Source of the DNA: Gordonia westfalica
Lineage (GTDB): Bacteria > Actinomycetota > Actinomycetes > Mycobacteriales > Mycobacteriaceae
Direction of reading: 5' to 3'
DNA length: 64,000 nt
NCBI RefSeq assembly: GCF_900105725.1
Contig: NZ_FNLM01000036.1
Span: 868,001-932,000, forward strand
The position numbers and the translations under genes were made by a program. The notes beneath the pieces were generated by a model, which was not told the origin of the DNA, searched no databases, and saw only the letters and a list, made by a program, of their open reading frames with translations. This document shows positions 32,598 to 43,000 of this stretch, one piece after another. Position 1 is the stretch's first letter. Every line of letters begins with the position of its first letter.

Positions 32598-34046
32598 TTC
32601 TAGGGGTCCTCGCAACACCGGTTGGTTAGACGGGTACAAGTAAATCACGCAGACGCTCGGCTGGGGTTGTCCAGTCGAGCGTTTTGCGTGGTCGACTGTT
32701 GAGTCGTTGGGCGACGAGTTCGAGGTCTGCGGCAGTGTGCACCGACAGGTCGGTGCCCTTCGGAAAGTATTGGCGCAGTAGCCCATTGGTGTTCTCATTC
32801 GAGCCTCGCTGCCAGGGTGAATGCGGGTCGCAGAAGTAGACGGGCACATTGGTAGCGATGCTGAACTGCTTGTGGGCGGCCATCTCGCAGCCCTGGTCCC
32901 AGGTCAACGATCCCCGCAGGTGCTCGGGCAGAGAACCGATCAGCGGGATCAGTACGTCACGGACTGCTTCGGCCGTGTGCTCGCCGGGTAGATGACCGAG
33001 GAGCACATAGCGAGTCGAGCGTTCGACCAACGTCACGATGGCTGATTCCGACCGGCTGCCGACGATGAGGTCACCCTCCCAGTGACCGGGCACAGCCCGA
33101 TCCTCGACCTCGGCCGGTCGATCGGAAATCATCACCATCTCGTCGACGAACCGGGTGGTGCGTCGATCTGGGGACCGGTGAGGTTTGCGGTGGGTGCGGC
33201 CGGTGCGTAACGCGTCGGCGAGTTCGCGGCGCAACCCCCCCGGGCTTGGACGTAGATCGCCTGATAGATCGTTTCGGTACTCACTCGCATCGCCTCGTCA
33301 TCGGGGAATTCGATGATCAAAGTGTGACTGATCTGTTCGGGAGACCATTGCTCGGCGAGTTTGTTCGAAACGTAATCCCGCAACGGTCCACCGACCGCCA
33401 GCTTGGAGTCTTTTGGTCGTAAACGCGAACTTGCCCAGTCTCTTTGGGCTCGATGAGGGCGATACACCCCAGAAACGGAGTAGGCATCGATTTCTCGTTT
33501 GATCGTCGATGCCGGCCGACCCAGCTGGCGCCCGATCTCCCGCAGCGAGTCGCCGGCGCGACGCATGTCGGCGATCTGTTCCCGCTCGGACAAGGTGAGA
33601 AACCGAGGATGCAGTGGGGCTTCGATCCGGGCCAGTGACGGTCGCGTGTCAACAGTGGTCACACCGGTCTTGTAGTCGATCCGACGGCCATCGGGGTGGA
33701 GGCGCGCGTTGCCGATCTTGCGGATCCCTTTATCCCAGTCCCGGGCGGTGCGGATGTGCACTCCGACTTGCTTGGCAGCCTCACGGCGGCCGACACCGGC
33801 AGCGCGCAGCGCGTCATAGCGAGCGCGTCCTGGATGCCCGGAAGTGCCCCGTTTGCCGCGACCACGTAAGCCGGCTCGACGAACCCACCCATATGCCGTG
33901 GCACGGTTGACTCCCACACTGCGCGCCGCTGCTGTCACGTTGCCGTATTCACGGTCCAACGCCTCGAAAAACAGCTCCTTCAACTCCGCAGAAACCATGA
34001 TCCCCGCAACTCCCTGATAGCCAGGGTGTTGCGGGGATCACTAGAA
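32598..34046 (-). mobile_element. IS30-family insertion sequence
   Basis: An element of about 1.45 kb. The ends are imperfect inverted repeats: ttctag-ggg-tcctcgcaacacc at the left (32598-32619) and, read inward from the right, ttctag-tga-tccccgcaacacc (34046-34025). A transposase gene on the minus strand fills it. I find no matching short duplication in the flanks (left gcgga, right cccaa), unlike a simple insertion. It lies exactly where the spc ribosomal operon breaks off. Confidence 0.8.
32626..33998 (-). pseudogene. IS30-family transposase, frameshifted
   Basis: The product would be about 457 residues. The N-terminal part (33998 to about 33240) holds two helix-turn-helix regions (NVTAAARSVGVNRATAYGWV; LTLSEREQIADMRRAGDSLR with GRPASTIKREI), and the C-terminal part has the DDE catalytic core (GHWEGDLIVG, LTWDQGCEMA, SPWQRGSNENTNGLLRQYFP). 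The frame breaks after YVQARGG at a run of seven G (plus-strand ccccccc near 33234-33241). Eight G would restore LRRELADALRTG. Loss of one base makes it inactive unless ribosomes slip there. IS30 elements are not known for programmed slippage, so a mutation or undercalled run is more likely. Confidence 0.85.
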
Positions 34047-34083
34047 CCCAAGTCACGGAGGTGGGGCCGTTCTCGTCGGTCGG

Positions 34084-34542
34084 TCAACCTTTCCGGGCCA
34101 GCCACTCCTCGATCAGATCGGGGATGCTCTCGATCGATGCGGTGAGTGAGCGCTGATAGATGCGCATGACGATCGGGTCGGCCATCTTGCCGAAGACGCC
34201 GCCGAAACCGTTGGCGGACTCGACGTGATAGGTCATACGGACGCCATCGGAGGTCTCCTCCAGATTCGAGTGCGTCTTGAACGGGAAGGCTGCCTCGATC
34301 GTCTGGAACTCCGTGTCCTTGTGGGTGTCGACGCGGGTGAACTCGCCCCGCCATTCGAAGGTGCGGCCGAGAATGCTGTTCTTGCCCTTCCATTGGGCGC
34401 CGACGGACACTGCGTTGTCGGACAGGGGAGTCATCTCGACGACCCCGGCCAGATAGGCGGGGATGTTCTCGGGAGTGGTGGTGTAATCCCAGACGATCTC
34501 GATGGGTTGCTTGATGAGGACGGATGCGCTGGCTTCGAGCAT
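34084..34542 (-). CDS. SRPBCC (START-like) family protein
   Basis: This 152-residue protein starts with SASVLIKQPIEIVWDYTTTPENIPAYL, the typical first strand and helix of the SRPBCC/polyketide-cyclase fold, and ends with the long helix IYQRSLTASIESIPDLIEEW. Members bind hydrophobic ligands. Many are uncharacterised Coq10-like or stress-related proteins, and no catalytic residues can be named here. It is the first gene on the right side of the insertion sequence. The 241-base gap upstream holds a palindrome (34691-34705) that may control it. Confidence 0.85.
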   Translation of the reverse strand: MLEASASVLIKQPIEIVWDYTTTPENIPAYLAGVVEMTPLSDNAVSVGAQWKGKNSILGRTFEWRGEFTRVDTHKDTEFQTIEAAFPFKTHSNLEETSDGVRMTYHVESANGFGGVFGKMADPIVMRIYQRSLTASIESIPDLIEEWLARKG

Positions 34543-34690
34543 GATTGATCCTGAAGTGGATGTGGGGATGACGGGTGACGCCTACGCCGCACAGAAGGGC
34601 GGGTAGGTGTGACGTGCTGTACCTGGTTGCATGCATCGACGAGAATACGCCGGTGGATGGCCGTTGACCACCGGATAAAACGGTCAATTG

Positions 34691-34705
34691 CTTTGTCTAA
34701 CAAAG
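34691..34705. promoter_or_regulatory. Small perfect inverted repeat, possible operator
   Basis: ctttgt-cta-acaaag is a perfect 6-base inverted repeat with a 3-base centre. It lies in the gap upstream of the SRPBCC gene, about 150 bases from its start, next to a possible -35 (ttgacc on the minus strand). The form fits a dimeric repressor site. Confidence 0.35.
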
Positions 34706-34783
34706 GCGTTCGCCGGAACTGTCGAAGTCCTCATCGGGAGTTGTGTTCACCCGTCTGGTGGGCCGAAACTTCTGGCGCGCAAC

Positions 34784-37700
34784 CTATTCGAGTGTCTCGA
34801 GAGCATTCTCGGGTACGAGCGGGACGCTCACCGAGATCACCGTGGACGAACCCGACGCGTCGGAAACCAGGACCGCGAAGTCGTGGAGAGCGGATCCGGT
34901 GGCCGCGTGGCGCTGAGCCGCTGTCGGCGTGAAAACAAATGTGCCGCTGGCGGAATCGAGTTCCACCTGGGAGTCCGTGGTCAGGTGGCTCAGGGCGTGG
35001 GCATTGTCGGACGCAGTTGCCACCGACCCCGACACGGCGCCGGTTTCCGGGTTGATGTCCGAAATGGTCGGGGTGACGTCGAAAACCATAGCTGGAGCGG
35101 GGTTCCCGGGTTGCCGTTCGCTGTCGACCGTCATCCGGATCGGACGGATCGTCGTGGAGTCGGCGTCATGGGTGAGCAGGATGACGTCGTTGTCGGGCGT
35201 GATGACGGGGCCATGCGTCGAATGGCCGTCGAACTCGGCGGCTTCGACAGCCGAACCGTCCGGGCCGAACACGATGAGAGTCGTTTTCGGCCAGCGGGTT
35301 TCGGGGCAGAAACGGGTCAGCGGGAGGTATGTCCTACCGTCGTGGGCGATCGCCGGGGCCCCGGCCGGCTCTCCGGCGACGGGAGCCGACACCACGGTCG
35401 AGGCGTCGGGACGGACCATCGCGAGGGAGATGAGCGGGTCCCCGGTTTCCGGGTCGGTGGTCAGCATCGGGAGATGGGCGGCGCCGGTTCGGTCGAAGTG
35501 GACAGAGATCGGAGTCCCGTCGACGCGCGCGCCGTCCACCGTGCTGTTGCCGTGGATGGCCGTGATCGTCGTGGTGTCCTCGCCGTCCGGCGTGGTGTTC
35601 GTCGTCGTGAGGAGAACCGCACCGCTCTCGTGTGCCCGGACGAACACCTGACCGATGCCCGCGGCGACCACCCGCTGGATGCCGTCCGGTGAGATCTCGA
35701 TGATGGTGTTTACCCCGGTGGCGGGGTCCATCAGCGCGAGGTAGAGGTGGCCGTCGGGTCCGGCGACCGCCGCAGCGTCGCTGGTGCCGGCGAGGTGCGC
35801 TGTCGAGATGCTCCCGTCCGAGCGGACTGCGGAGACGTGGACCGAATCGGGCGATTGCGAGACCACGTGGACGGCGGTGTCGGTGGGCACCACCGACGAC
35901 ACCCGGCCAGGGATCTCCTCGACGCCGGTGATCGAGCCGTCGGGATGCCGGATCGCGAGTGTGGCGACCGGTGTGCCGCTGGGATCGGTGTGGTGACGCA
36001 CGAAGTACAGCGAGTCTCCGCGTCGGGCCCAGAGGTCGCCGCCGTCGCCGTCGAACACCTGCCCGGCGGGCTCGAGGCCACTGGTGCCGGCCTCGTAGAG
36101 AAGGGTTCCGTCGGCATCCGACGTCGAGACGAACACCTTTCCCGAAGCGGACAGGACGAGGCGACCGCCGGCGCCGGGGATGCGCGGGAACGTCGATGCG
36201 GTGCCGTCGTGATCCACGGCGGTCAGATACGTGTACGTCCGACCGTCCTCGTCGGGCCACGTTGTCAGCAGGTAGCCCACGCCGGCCTCGTCGAACCGGA
36301 GGTGATCTGCGGGAAGGCCGATGATCGGTCCGGTGGTCGACGCGACCCCGGACGAATCGACCCGGGTGATGCGCACCGAGGTCCGGATGGTCTCGCCGGA
36401 GATCTCCGAGTGCTCCGTGAGCTGATGGGCGCGGCCGTCGGGACCGAGGACGGCGCCACGCTTCGGTTCGGTCGGCGACCCCGCGATGGGAACCGACGCC
36501 ACCGTCGTGGTCTTCGGCCAGACCACCGAGAGCTGGGTGCACCCGTCACCGCGCCGGGTGGTCACGAACGCGGCGCCGTCATGGCCGATGACGACCTCGT
36601 CGACCTGGCATCCGGGGACGGTCACCTGCCCGAGTGCGTACGGAGTCGTGATCGGCAGGGAGACGGTGACCGGCGTCGTACCGCCCCGTCCGTCGTCCGC
36701 GGTGATGACGACGGAGTCGAATCGTGCCGATTCCGGGGCTCCCGGTGCGGCCGCGGCGACACGTGCGGGCAGGGAAGGCGTGTAGGTGTACATGCCGGTC
36801 GGCGCGTCGTAGGTGAGCACGCTGCCGCTCGCGGTGAGGAAGGTCTGGTCGCTGGTGGGGGTGACGCCGAGCAGGGTCGTCGGGATCGGGTTTCCGTCCG
36901 GCTCGGTGAACGTCATCGAGCCGAGCAGGACGCCGGAGGATTCCGGTGCGGAGGCCGGCTCCGTGTGGGTGGGGCGCGGTGCCGGGATCGTCGCGGGCGG
37001 GCCGCCCGCGAGTGTCACCGCCTCCGCCATGTGCCTCCGGGTGAGGAGTGCGGACCCGAGGACAAGACCGCCGACGAAGGCATACTGCGGGACCGGGCTG
37101 TCGGTGTTGCTCGTGTCTGGGCCGTCGGCCGCTTCGAGGAACCGGTCCGGCGTGGCCGCATCGACCGTCACCAGGCCGGTTGTGAACGGGTTGACGTGGG
37201 GTTCGGCGGTGGCCGCGGGGCCAGTGGTCCCGAATCGTCGGATCCACCACAGGAGCGTCCACGGCGCCGGGCTCACCGCACCGGTGCTTCCGCCCCCCAG
37301 GATGTTGATGCCGAGGAACGCCAGGAGTCCGAACGCTCCGGTCTTGTACGGCTGCGGCGCCACGGCGACCGGCGGGGTCGAGGTCTTGAGCATCGGTGAC
37401 CAGGGCGGTGGGTCTCCGGCCGGCGAGGCGCCAGGGTCGAACTGTGCTCCGATCGCGCCGCCTGCCCGCGCGGCGAGGCGCGCGTCCCCGGGCGGGCCTT
37501 CGACGGCAGATGGCAGCGTGGTGTCGGCATCGGCATCGGCACCGGCATCGGCGCCGTGGTGAGCGTCGGGTTTGCCGCGGACCGGGTTCTCGTGAACGTC
37601 GACGTCGATGGCCGAGGATTGCGAGGTGGAGTCGGCGTCGGGTTCGGGGGCGGGTTCGGTCGTCTCGGTCGCCGGCGGGGCGGCCGGCTCGCCGGCGGAG

Positions 37701-38143
37701 GAACCGTCCGTCTGGCTGGGTGGGTCGGGGTTCACCGGGAGGACGTCGTTCTCCGTGATGGCGCCGGAGGGTTGGCCGGCGTCGGAATCCGGGGTCGTCC
37801 CGGTATCCGTGCCGGGGTCGGTAGACCCGCTGTCGCCGGAGTCGCTGTCGCCCGAGTCGCCGCCACCGGACCTGGTGCCGCCTCCCGAGTCGCTGCCGCC
37901 GGAGTCGCCGCTTCCCGAGCCGCCGGAGTCGCTGCCGCCGGAGTCGTCGCTTCCCGAGCCGCCGGAGTCGCTGCCGCCGGAGTCGCCTCCGGAACTCGGG
38001 GCGTCCACGCTGTGCGAGCCGCTTCCGGAGTCGCTCGGCTCGGCCGTCGCGGGCGTCTGCCCGCCGAACCAGAGGGCCAGACCCACCGCGGCCGCAACCG
38101 CGAGCGCCCGGACTCGGCGGGGTCGCGCAGTGGTCATGGTCAT
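34784..38143 (-). CDS. Large secreted surface protein with Ser/Gly-rich region, Ig-like domains and a beta-propeller-like core
   Basis: This 1,119-residue protein has a signal peptide (ALAVAAAVGLALWFGGQTPATAEP, cleavage near residue 35 expected). Residues 38-115 are almost only Ser, Gly and Asp with repeats such as DSGGSGSGDSGGS. Residues 115-230 are Pro/Ala/Thr/Asp-rich. Hydrophobic stretches follow (AFGLLAFLGINILGGG, PWTLLWWIRRF). An Ig-like domain comes at about 400-500 (SVVITADDGRGGTTPVTVSL), then repeated short strands with DG-turns to about 1000, as in beta-propellers, and a last Ig-like domain at about 1020-1115. The overall plan resembles large mycobacterial surface proteins. The function is unknown; adhesion or envelope structure is plausible. 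No ribosome site precedes the ATG. Confidence 0.82.
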   Translation of the reverse strand: MTMTTARPRRVRALAVAAAVGLALWFGGQTPATAEPSDSGSGSHSVDAPSSGGDSGGSDSGGSGSDDSGGSDSGGSGSGDSGGSDSGGGTRSGGGDSGDSDSGDSGSTDPGTDTGTTPDSDAGQPSGAITENDVLPVNPDPPSQTDGSSAGEPAAPPATETTEPAPEPDADSTSQSSAIDVDVHENPVRGKPDAHHGADAGADADADTTLPSAVEGPPGDARLAARAGGAIGAQFDPGASPAGDPPPWSPMLKTSTPPVAVAPQPYKTGAFGLLAFLGINILGGGSTGAVSPAPWTLLWWIRRFGTTGPAATAEPHVNPFTTGLVTVDAATPDRFLEAADGPDTSNTDSPVPQYAFVGGLVLGSALLTRRHMAEAVTLAGGPPATIPAPRPTHTEPASAPESSGVLLGSMTFTEPDGNPIPTTLLGVTPTSDQTFLTASGSVLTYDAPTGMYTYTPSLPARVAAAAPGAPESARFDSVVITADDGRGGTTPVTVSLPITTPYALGQVTVPGCQVDEVVIGHDGAAFVTTRRGDGCTQLSVVWPKTTTVASVPIAGSPTEPKRGAVLGPDGRAHQLTEHSEISGETIRTSVRITRVDSSGVASTTGPIIGLPADHLRFDEAGVGYLLTTWPDEDGRTYTYLTAVDHDGTASTFPRIPGAGGRLVLSASGKVFVSTSDADGTLLYEAGTSGLEPAGQVFDGDGGDLWARRGDSLYFVRHHTDPSGTPVATLAIRHPDGSITGVEEIPGRVSSVVPTDTAVHVVSQSPDSVHVSAVRSDGSISTAHLAGTSDAAAVAGPDGHLYLALMDPATGVNTIIEISPDGIQRVVAAGIGQVFVRAHESGAVLLTTTNTTPDGEDTTTITAIHGNSTVDGARVDGTPISVHFDRTGAAHLPMLTTDPETGDPLISLAMVRPDASTVVSAPVAGEPAGAPAIAHDGRTYLPLTRFCPETRWPKTTLIVFGPDGSAVEAAEFDGHSTHGPVITPDNDVILLTHDADSTTIRPIRMTVDSERQPGNPAPAMVFDVTPTISDINPETGAVSGSVATASDNAHALSHLTTDSQVELDSASGTFVFTPTAAQRHAATGSALHDFAVLVSDASGSSTVISVSVPLVPENALETLE
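37840..38010 (-). repeat. Tandem repeats encoding the Ser-Gly-Asp region
   Basis: Units of about 39 bases containing ccgccggagtcgctgccg recur in tandem and encode DSGGS/SGSGDS repeats. The copies stay in frame. Copy number is likely to vary between strains, and the region is prone to assembly error. Confidence 0.7.
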
Positions 38144-38553
38144 CTTCGGAGGACCTTCGATACGGATCAGTTCATGTCACCGTGCCCGGCGATGGGTGGA
38201 ACACATCACCACCGCGAACGCAGTCGATGCCTCCGACGGTAGCCGCTTGCGGCGCAGCTCACGAACACTTCGCCGAAGGGTTCATCCGGTCGGGGTCCCA
38301 CGTGTTGGGGACACCCCGAAGCGCCCGAGACGGTCCCTGACCGGGCCTCTTCCGGGATGTTCTGTCACGCAGCGTTTCCGGCGCGCGGACGGCTCGAAGG
38401 CCGCCGAGACGGCACGTGCGGAGCCGTCTGACGTGCGTTCGGATCGCTCATACGGGCGAGGAGAAAACCGTCCGACCGGACGACAGCCGATCCCCCGGGA
38501 CTTCGTGGCGAAAGTTGGGATCTGGCGCGCATTGTCGCTACCGATCGCGGGGT
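38144..38553. other. Intergenic region without recognisable gene
   Basis: This 410-base gap lies between the surface-protein gene and the TerD-AIM24 gene (both on the minus strand). It must contain the surface-protein promoter, but I cannot point to convincing boxes. Open frames crossing it are GC-driven and resemble no family. No hairpin with a T-run follows the TerD-AIM24 gene. Confidence 0.45.
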
Positions 38554-39966
38554 TCAGCGCCCGAGGATGCCCCCGAGCATCCCGCCGGCTCCGGAGCCCG
38601 CGGCCCCGCCGCCGCCGGTGCCGCCGATGAATCCGCCCGGCGGCAGCTCCGACGGCTGTACGACGACGAAGCCCTGGCCGGAGAAGGCGAGGGTGAAGCG
38701 TTCGCCGGTGCTGCGGCCCATCAGGGTGCCGAGGTTGAACGAGTCGTTGGACTTCACCGAGGTGCGCAGGCTCGACGACCACGCGACCGCGGCCTGCGGG
38801 TCGGCGTAGGTCGCGGCGTCGACGTCGAGCACGACGGGGGTGCCGTCGGTGGTGATCGCGATGCGGCCACGGCCGGTGAAGACGCAGTTGTAGAGGCCGG
38901 CGTTGCTCATCGCGCCCGCACCCTGGACACGCTGGATGTCGTAGCTCAGCGTCGAGTCGAAGGCGAGGACGTTCGCGCCGTTGATGGTCAGGCCGTCGGT
39001 GCCGTCGAGGTCGATGAGGTGGACGTCCGACGCGGCGTTGGCGAGGAACAGGTCGCCACGGCCGGTGACCTTCATCAGTGGGACGCCCTCGCCGGTCATC
39101 GCCTGGCGCATCATCCGGCCGAGGCCGCCGGAGCCGAGGGCCTCGAAGTTGAGGTCGCCCTGGTAGGCGACCATTGAACCGGTGCGGGCCATCACCTCAC
39201 CCGAGAGCCCGATTCGGCACATCTTGCTGCCCTGCTTCTGGATGCCCTGGCCGCTGACCTCGGCGTGGGACGGGGCGAACAGATCGCTGTGCATGGGGAC
39301 TCCCGAGGGTTGGGTCGAAACCGGAGGCTGGGGTGTGGCGAGCGGTGGGGCAGGCGCGGTCGTCGGTGGTGATGGCTGTTGCGGGACAGGCTGATTCGCG
39401 GGCGGCCACGGCTGCGGATCGGTCACCCGCGGCGGCTGTCCGGGAGGCGGTGGCGGGGCCGGATCCTCCTCGACGTCGATGCCGAATGCGGCGACGAGAC
39501 CGGCGAGTCCGGCGTCGTAACCCTGTCCGACGGCTCGGACCTTCCAGGTGTCGTTGCGGCGGTAGATCTCGAGGCAGACGACAGCCGCCTCGCTGGTGAG
39601 GCCGGTCGGGGTGAAGGCGAGCTCCTCGCCGCCGCCGCTCAGCGTCGCGGTGAGCGCGCCGGCGGTCGCGAAGGTGGTCGGTCCGGTGCCGTCCAGGCTC
39701 GCCGCCACGACGACCGTCGTGATGTCGCGGGGGAGCGCGGCGGTGTCGACGGTGACGATGTCGGCCGCGCCGGACGATCGGTAACCGACTCCCGGGCCGG
39801 TGGGCTGGTTGTAGAAGATCAGGTCGGCGTCCGAACGAACGCGACCGGCATCGGTGAGCAGGATCGCCGAGGTGTTGACCGGCGACGCCGAACGCACCGA
39901 GACCGTCACGGCCGACGACGGCAGCGGGCGGTTCTCTCCGGCAGACAGCATGAGCACGTGGTCCAT
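38554..39966 (-). CDS. TerD-AIM24 fusion protein
   Basis: This is a 470-residue protein with two domains. Residues 1-165 are a TerD domain (DADLIFYNQPTGPGVGYRSS, VVVAASLDGTGPTTF, VCLEIYRRNDTWKVRAVGQG), the calcium-binding module of tellurite/stress proteins. Residues about 170-225 are a Pro-rich linker. Residues about 228-450 are an AIM24-type beta domain (GLSGEVMARTGSMVAYQGDL, KVTGRGDLFLAN). The end is Gly-rich (GGFIGGTGGGG). TerD proteins belong to membrane-associated stress and phage-response complexes. AIM24-type domains are linked to membrane organisation. It is the last gene of a four-gene minus-strand group, 52 bases after the dual-ATPase gene. Confidence 0.88.
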   Translation of the reverse strand: MDHVLMLSAGENRPLPSSAVTVSVRSASPVNTSAILLTDAGRVRSDADLIFYNQPTGPGVGYRSSGAADIVTVDTAALPRDITTVVVAASLDGTGPTTFATAGALTATLSGGGEELAFTPTGLTSEAAVVCLEIYRRNDTWKVRAVGQGYDAGLAGLVAAFGIDVEEDPAPPPPPGQPPRVTDPQPWPPANQPVPQQPSPPTTAPAPPLATPQPPVSTQPSGVPMHSDLFAPSHAEVSGQGIQKQGSKMCRIGLSGEVMARTGSMVAYQGDLNFEALGSGGLGRMMRQAMTGEGVPLMKVTGRGDLFLANAASDVHLIDLDGTDGLTINGANVLAFDSTLSYDIQRVQGAGAMSNAGLYNCVFTGRGRIAITTDGTPVVLDVDAATYADPQAAVAWSSSLRTSVKSNDSFNLGTLMGRSTGERFTLAFSGQGFVVVQPSELPPGGFIGGTGGGGAAGSGAGGMLGGILGR

Positions 39967-40018
39967 TGTGCCAAGGGGTACGAGCGAGGGAGTTGGTCGT
40001 ATACCGACTGAACTGTTG

Positions 40019-43000
40019 TCACGACGTCGCGCGGGCCAGCTCGACCACCTCGTCCTCGGTCGGAGGGCTCGACGGGTGGTAGGTCAGGCACAGCGGCGTG
40101 GCCGTCTTGACGAACCGGCCGCCCTCGCTGGCGACGTAGAACGTGCCGGTCGGGAGCCTGCCGATGTCGGGGATGGCGCTGCCCTTGTTGGCGGCGAGTT
40201 CTTTCGCCCGCTCGATCTGCGTCGGATGGTTGAGCAAGCCGAAGATCTGGGTGGAGGAGTTGGCCGAGATCTTGTTGTCGATGCCGGTCGGCGACTGGGT
40301 GGCGAAGATGAGCCCGAGGCCGTACTTGCGCGCCTGCGAAGCCAAGGCGCTCGTGCTCTGCTTGGCTGCCGTCATGCCGACAGCGGGAGCGAAGTTCTGC
40401 GCTTCGTCCATGACCAGAAGGCCACCCAGCGGCCGGTCGGTCGCGGGATGCTTCTTGATCCACGCGAAGAGTGCCATCTGCAGTTGGTTGACGAAGTTGG
40501 CGCGACGATCATCACTGCCGAGCCCGGCAAGGTTGATGACCGACACCCGCGCGCGATAGCCGGGCGAGGGCGTCAGGAGGTAGCCCGGATCAGCCGGCGA
40601 GCCGTCGCCCCCGAAGGCCGAGTCGAGAGCCATCGACGCCTTGAGGTTCTCGGCGAGTTCGATGCCGAGCTTCGCCGCGTCGGCGAGATTGCTGGCGTCG
40701 TCGGGCAGCTCGGAGAGCATCCCGATGTAGGACTCCAGCGAGCCGCCGCCCCGGCGACCGAACGCGGCCATCGACTGCTGCAGAACCGCTTGCTGGCGAT
40801 AGGCTTTGGCGCTGGTGCCGGTGGCTCGTGCGCGCGGGACCAGGGCGCCCACTGCGGAGTCGACCGCGGCGCGGAACTCGTCGGGATTGTCGATGATCTC
40901 GGCGAAGTCGGGGAGGGGCTGAAAGCTCAGCGGGCGTCCCGCGGCGCGACCGGGAGTGAAGATCGCGACCTCGGTGTCCTTCAGGTAGCGCTTCGCGAGA
41001 TCACGATCCTCGGTGGTCCATCCGCGCGAGTCGGTGTCCGGCCACGGTGTACCGAGGCGGGCGAGGTCGTTGTTGACGTCGAGAACTATCGACGAGACAC
41101 CTTGCAGGGCAGCTTCTTCGACGATTCGTCGGATGAGGACGGTCTTCCCGGAACCCGACCCGGCGAAAAGCGCCACGTGTTTGCGCATGGCCGCCAGTGA
41201 GACGCCGATCGGTTCGCCGCGGGCGACGCCGATTCCCAGTGGAATCGATCCCAGGCCAACGGGTTCCGGTTCGGAGTCGACAGTTCGTGGTGTCGGCGCC
41301 GGGGTCGGCGCGGTGACGCGCGGTATTGCCGCGGGCGCGGCCGGCACGGGGTCGTCGGTGCGCGAGGGCGTCGGCGGTTCCGCGGGTGTGGCAGGGGTAT
41401 CGGCCAGTGCGGGTCCGAGGATCTCGGAGAGGAACGCGACCTCGCGCGCCGGGTTGCGTGCGGAGATCCATTCGCGCAGATGGGGAGAGCGCTCCGCGCG
41501 TAGCGCGGCGAGGGCTACGAGTCGTTTGACGTCGTGCTCGGTCCAGGCCACCACCTTGCCGCCCCGATCGTGGAACTCCTGGACCATCTGTGCGGTCCTC
41601 GGTCCGCTCGGCCACGTGTCCCGGCGCAAGATCACGAGTGTGCGTTCGACGTCGCCGAGTGTGAATCCGGACATCGTCGTGGCATTGGACAGTCGAGTCT
41701 GTACCGACCGCGCATGCGTGGCGGAGATCGCGCGGAAGCTCCACGATTGCTCGACGTCGCGCTCGGGGTCCACCAACTGGCGAATCCGGCCGTGAAGAGG
41801 GCTCTTCGGTCCTGGCTTTGCGTCGATCTGCCAGCGGTCGGCGTCAGTGGTGAGCGCCTGAATCCAGGTCAACAGTCCCGCGTGCAGCAGCGAGGGAACC
41901 ACCTTGTCCTCGGTGGCGGGAACCAGTGCGGGCAGCGGATCTGCGCGATGGATGAGCTCCGCATACCGCTGATCGAGTTTCTCGAAGGCGGCCGATTCGG
42001 CCGCGGGAGTGGGCCGCTCGGGAGTCGGGGGCTGCGACGGCGGGGGAGGACTGTGATGCGCGGGGGCGGGCGGCGGAGGGGAGGGGGCTGCCGGCCGGGG
42101 TGCGGGCGAGGGTGCCGGTACGCCGGTCAGGCTGGTGATCTCGGCGAACTCGTCGCGTCGCAGCATCGAGGCGATCTGCCGGTCGACGGTCACCATGAGC
42201 TCGCGGGGCGTGTAGTCGACAGCGGCGGTCAGCGCGCCCTCGGTGACCGGCCAGGTCGGGTACGGCGGTACGAATCCCACGCCGGCGAAACACGGGTCGA
42301 AACGCAGGGCCAACAGCATCCGCCCGAACTCGGCGTTCGTGGGTCGAGCCAGTACGGGCGGCAGTCGGAAGCGGTCGACGGCTGACCGCATGACGTGACC
42401 GGACAGGTACTCCCATGCGGCGGTGATGGACGAGACGACGCATGCGGTGCGACTCATGGTGTCGCGCACCGACATCAATCCGTGGGCGAGCTTCTCCACC
42501 TGGGAGTCCTCGCCCTCCTCGGCGGACTTGCCCGCTTCGATGAGGGTGTCGATCTGATCGAACGCGAGGACTGCGGCATCATCGAAAGCGATGATGCGCG
42601 ACATGTTCTCGACGATCTCCTGGTAACCGAGGCGAGCGTCGCGAATGCCCCACGCGGCGAGTTCGTCGGCATCGTCGATGTCGAGATGGAGGAACGCCTC
42701 ACCGAGGTCCTTGGCAGCGAAGTCGTCCGACTCGAGCAGCACGAGCGCCCGCAGGATGTGCTGGGATCGACGGCGGTGGCGGGAGTGGCGGGTGTACACG
42801 CCTCGGATGAACTCGTCGAGATCAGACGGGGTGAGCGGTGCGCCACCGGTGACGGCTGCTCGGGTCGCGTCGGACACGCCGGCGTCGATGGCGAGCCGAT
42901 CCAGCAGCTGGTTCAGCTGGGATCGGTGTCGCGGGGTGGGTCGGCTCAGGTCGTCGAGCATGGCGACGAGGACCGAGCGCCAGAAGTCGGTGCTGTCGAG

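Noticed and set aside
32626..33998. Programmed ribosomal frameshift in the IS30 transposase
   Set aside because: The run of seven G looks slippery, but IS30 elements normally have one frame and two other genes in this window show the same kind of single loss. A miscalled or mutated run is simpler.
38282..38782. 166-codon frame upstream of the surface-protein gene
   Set aside because: It overlaps the end of the TerD-AIM24 gene in another frame, has no ribosome site and resembles nothing.
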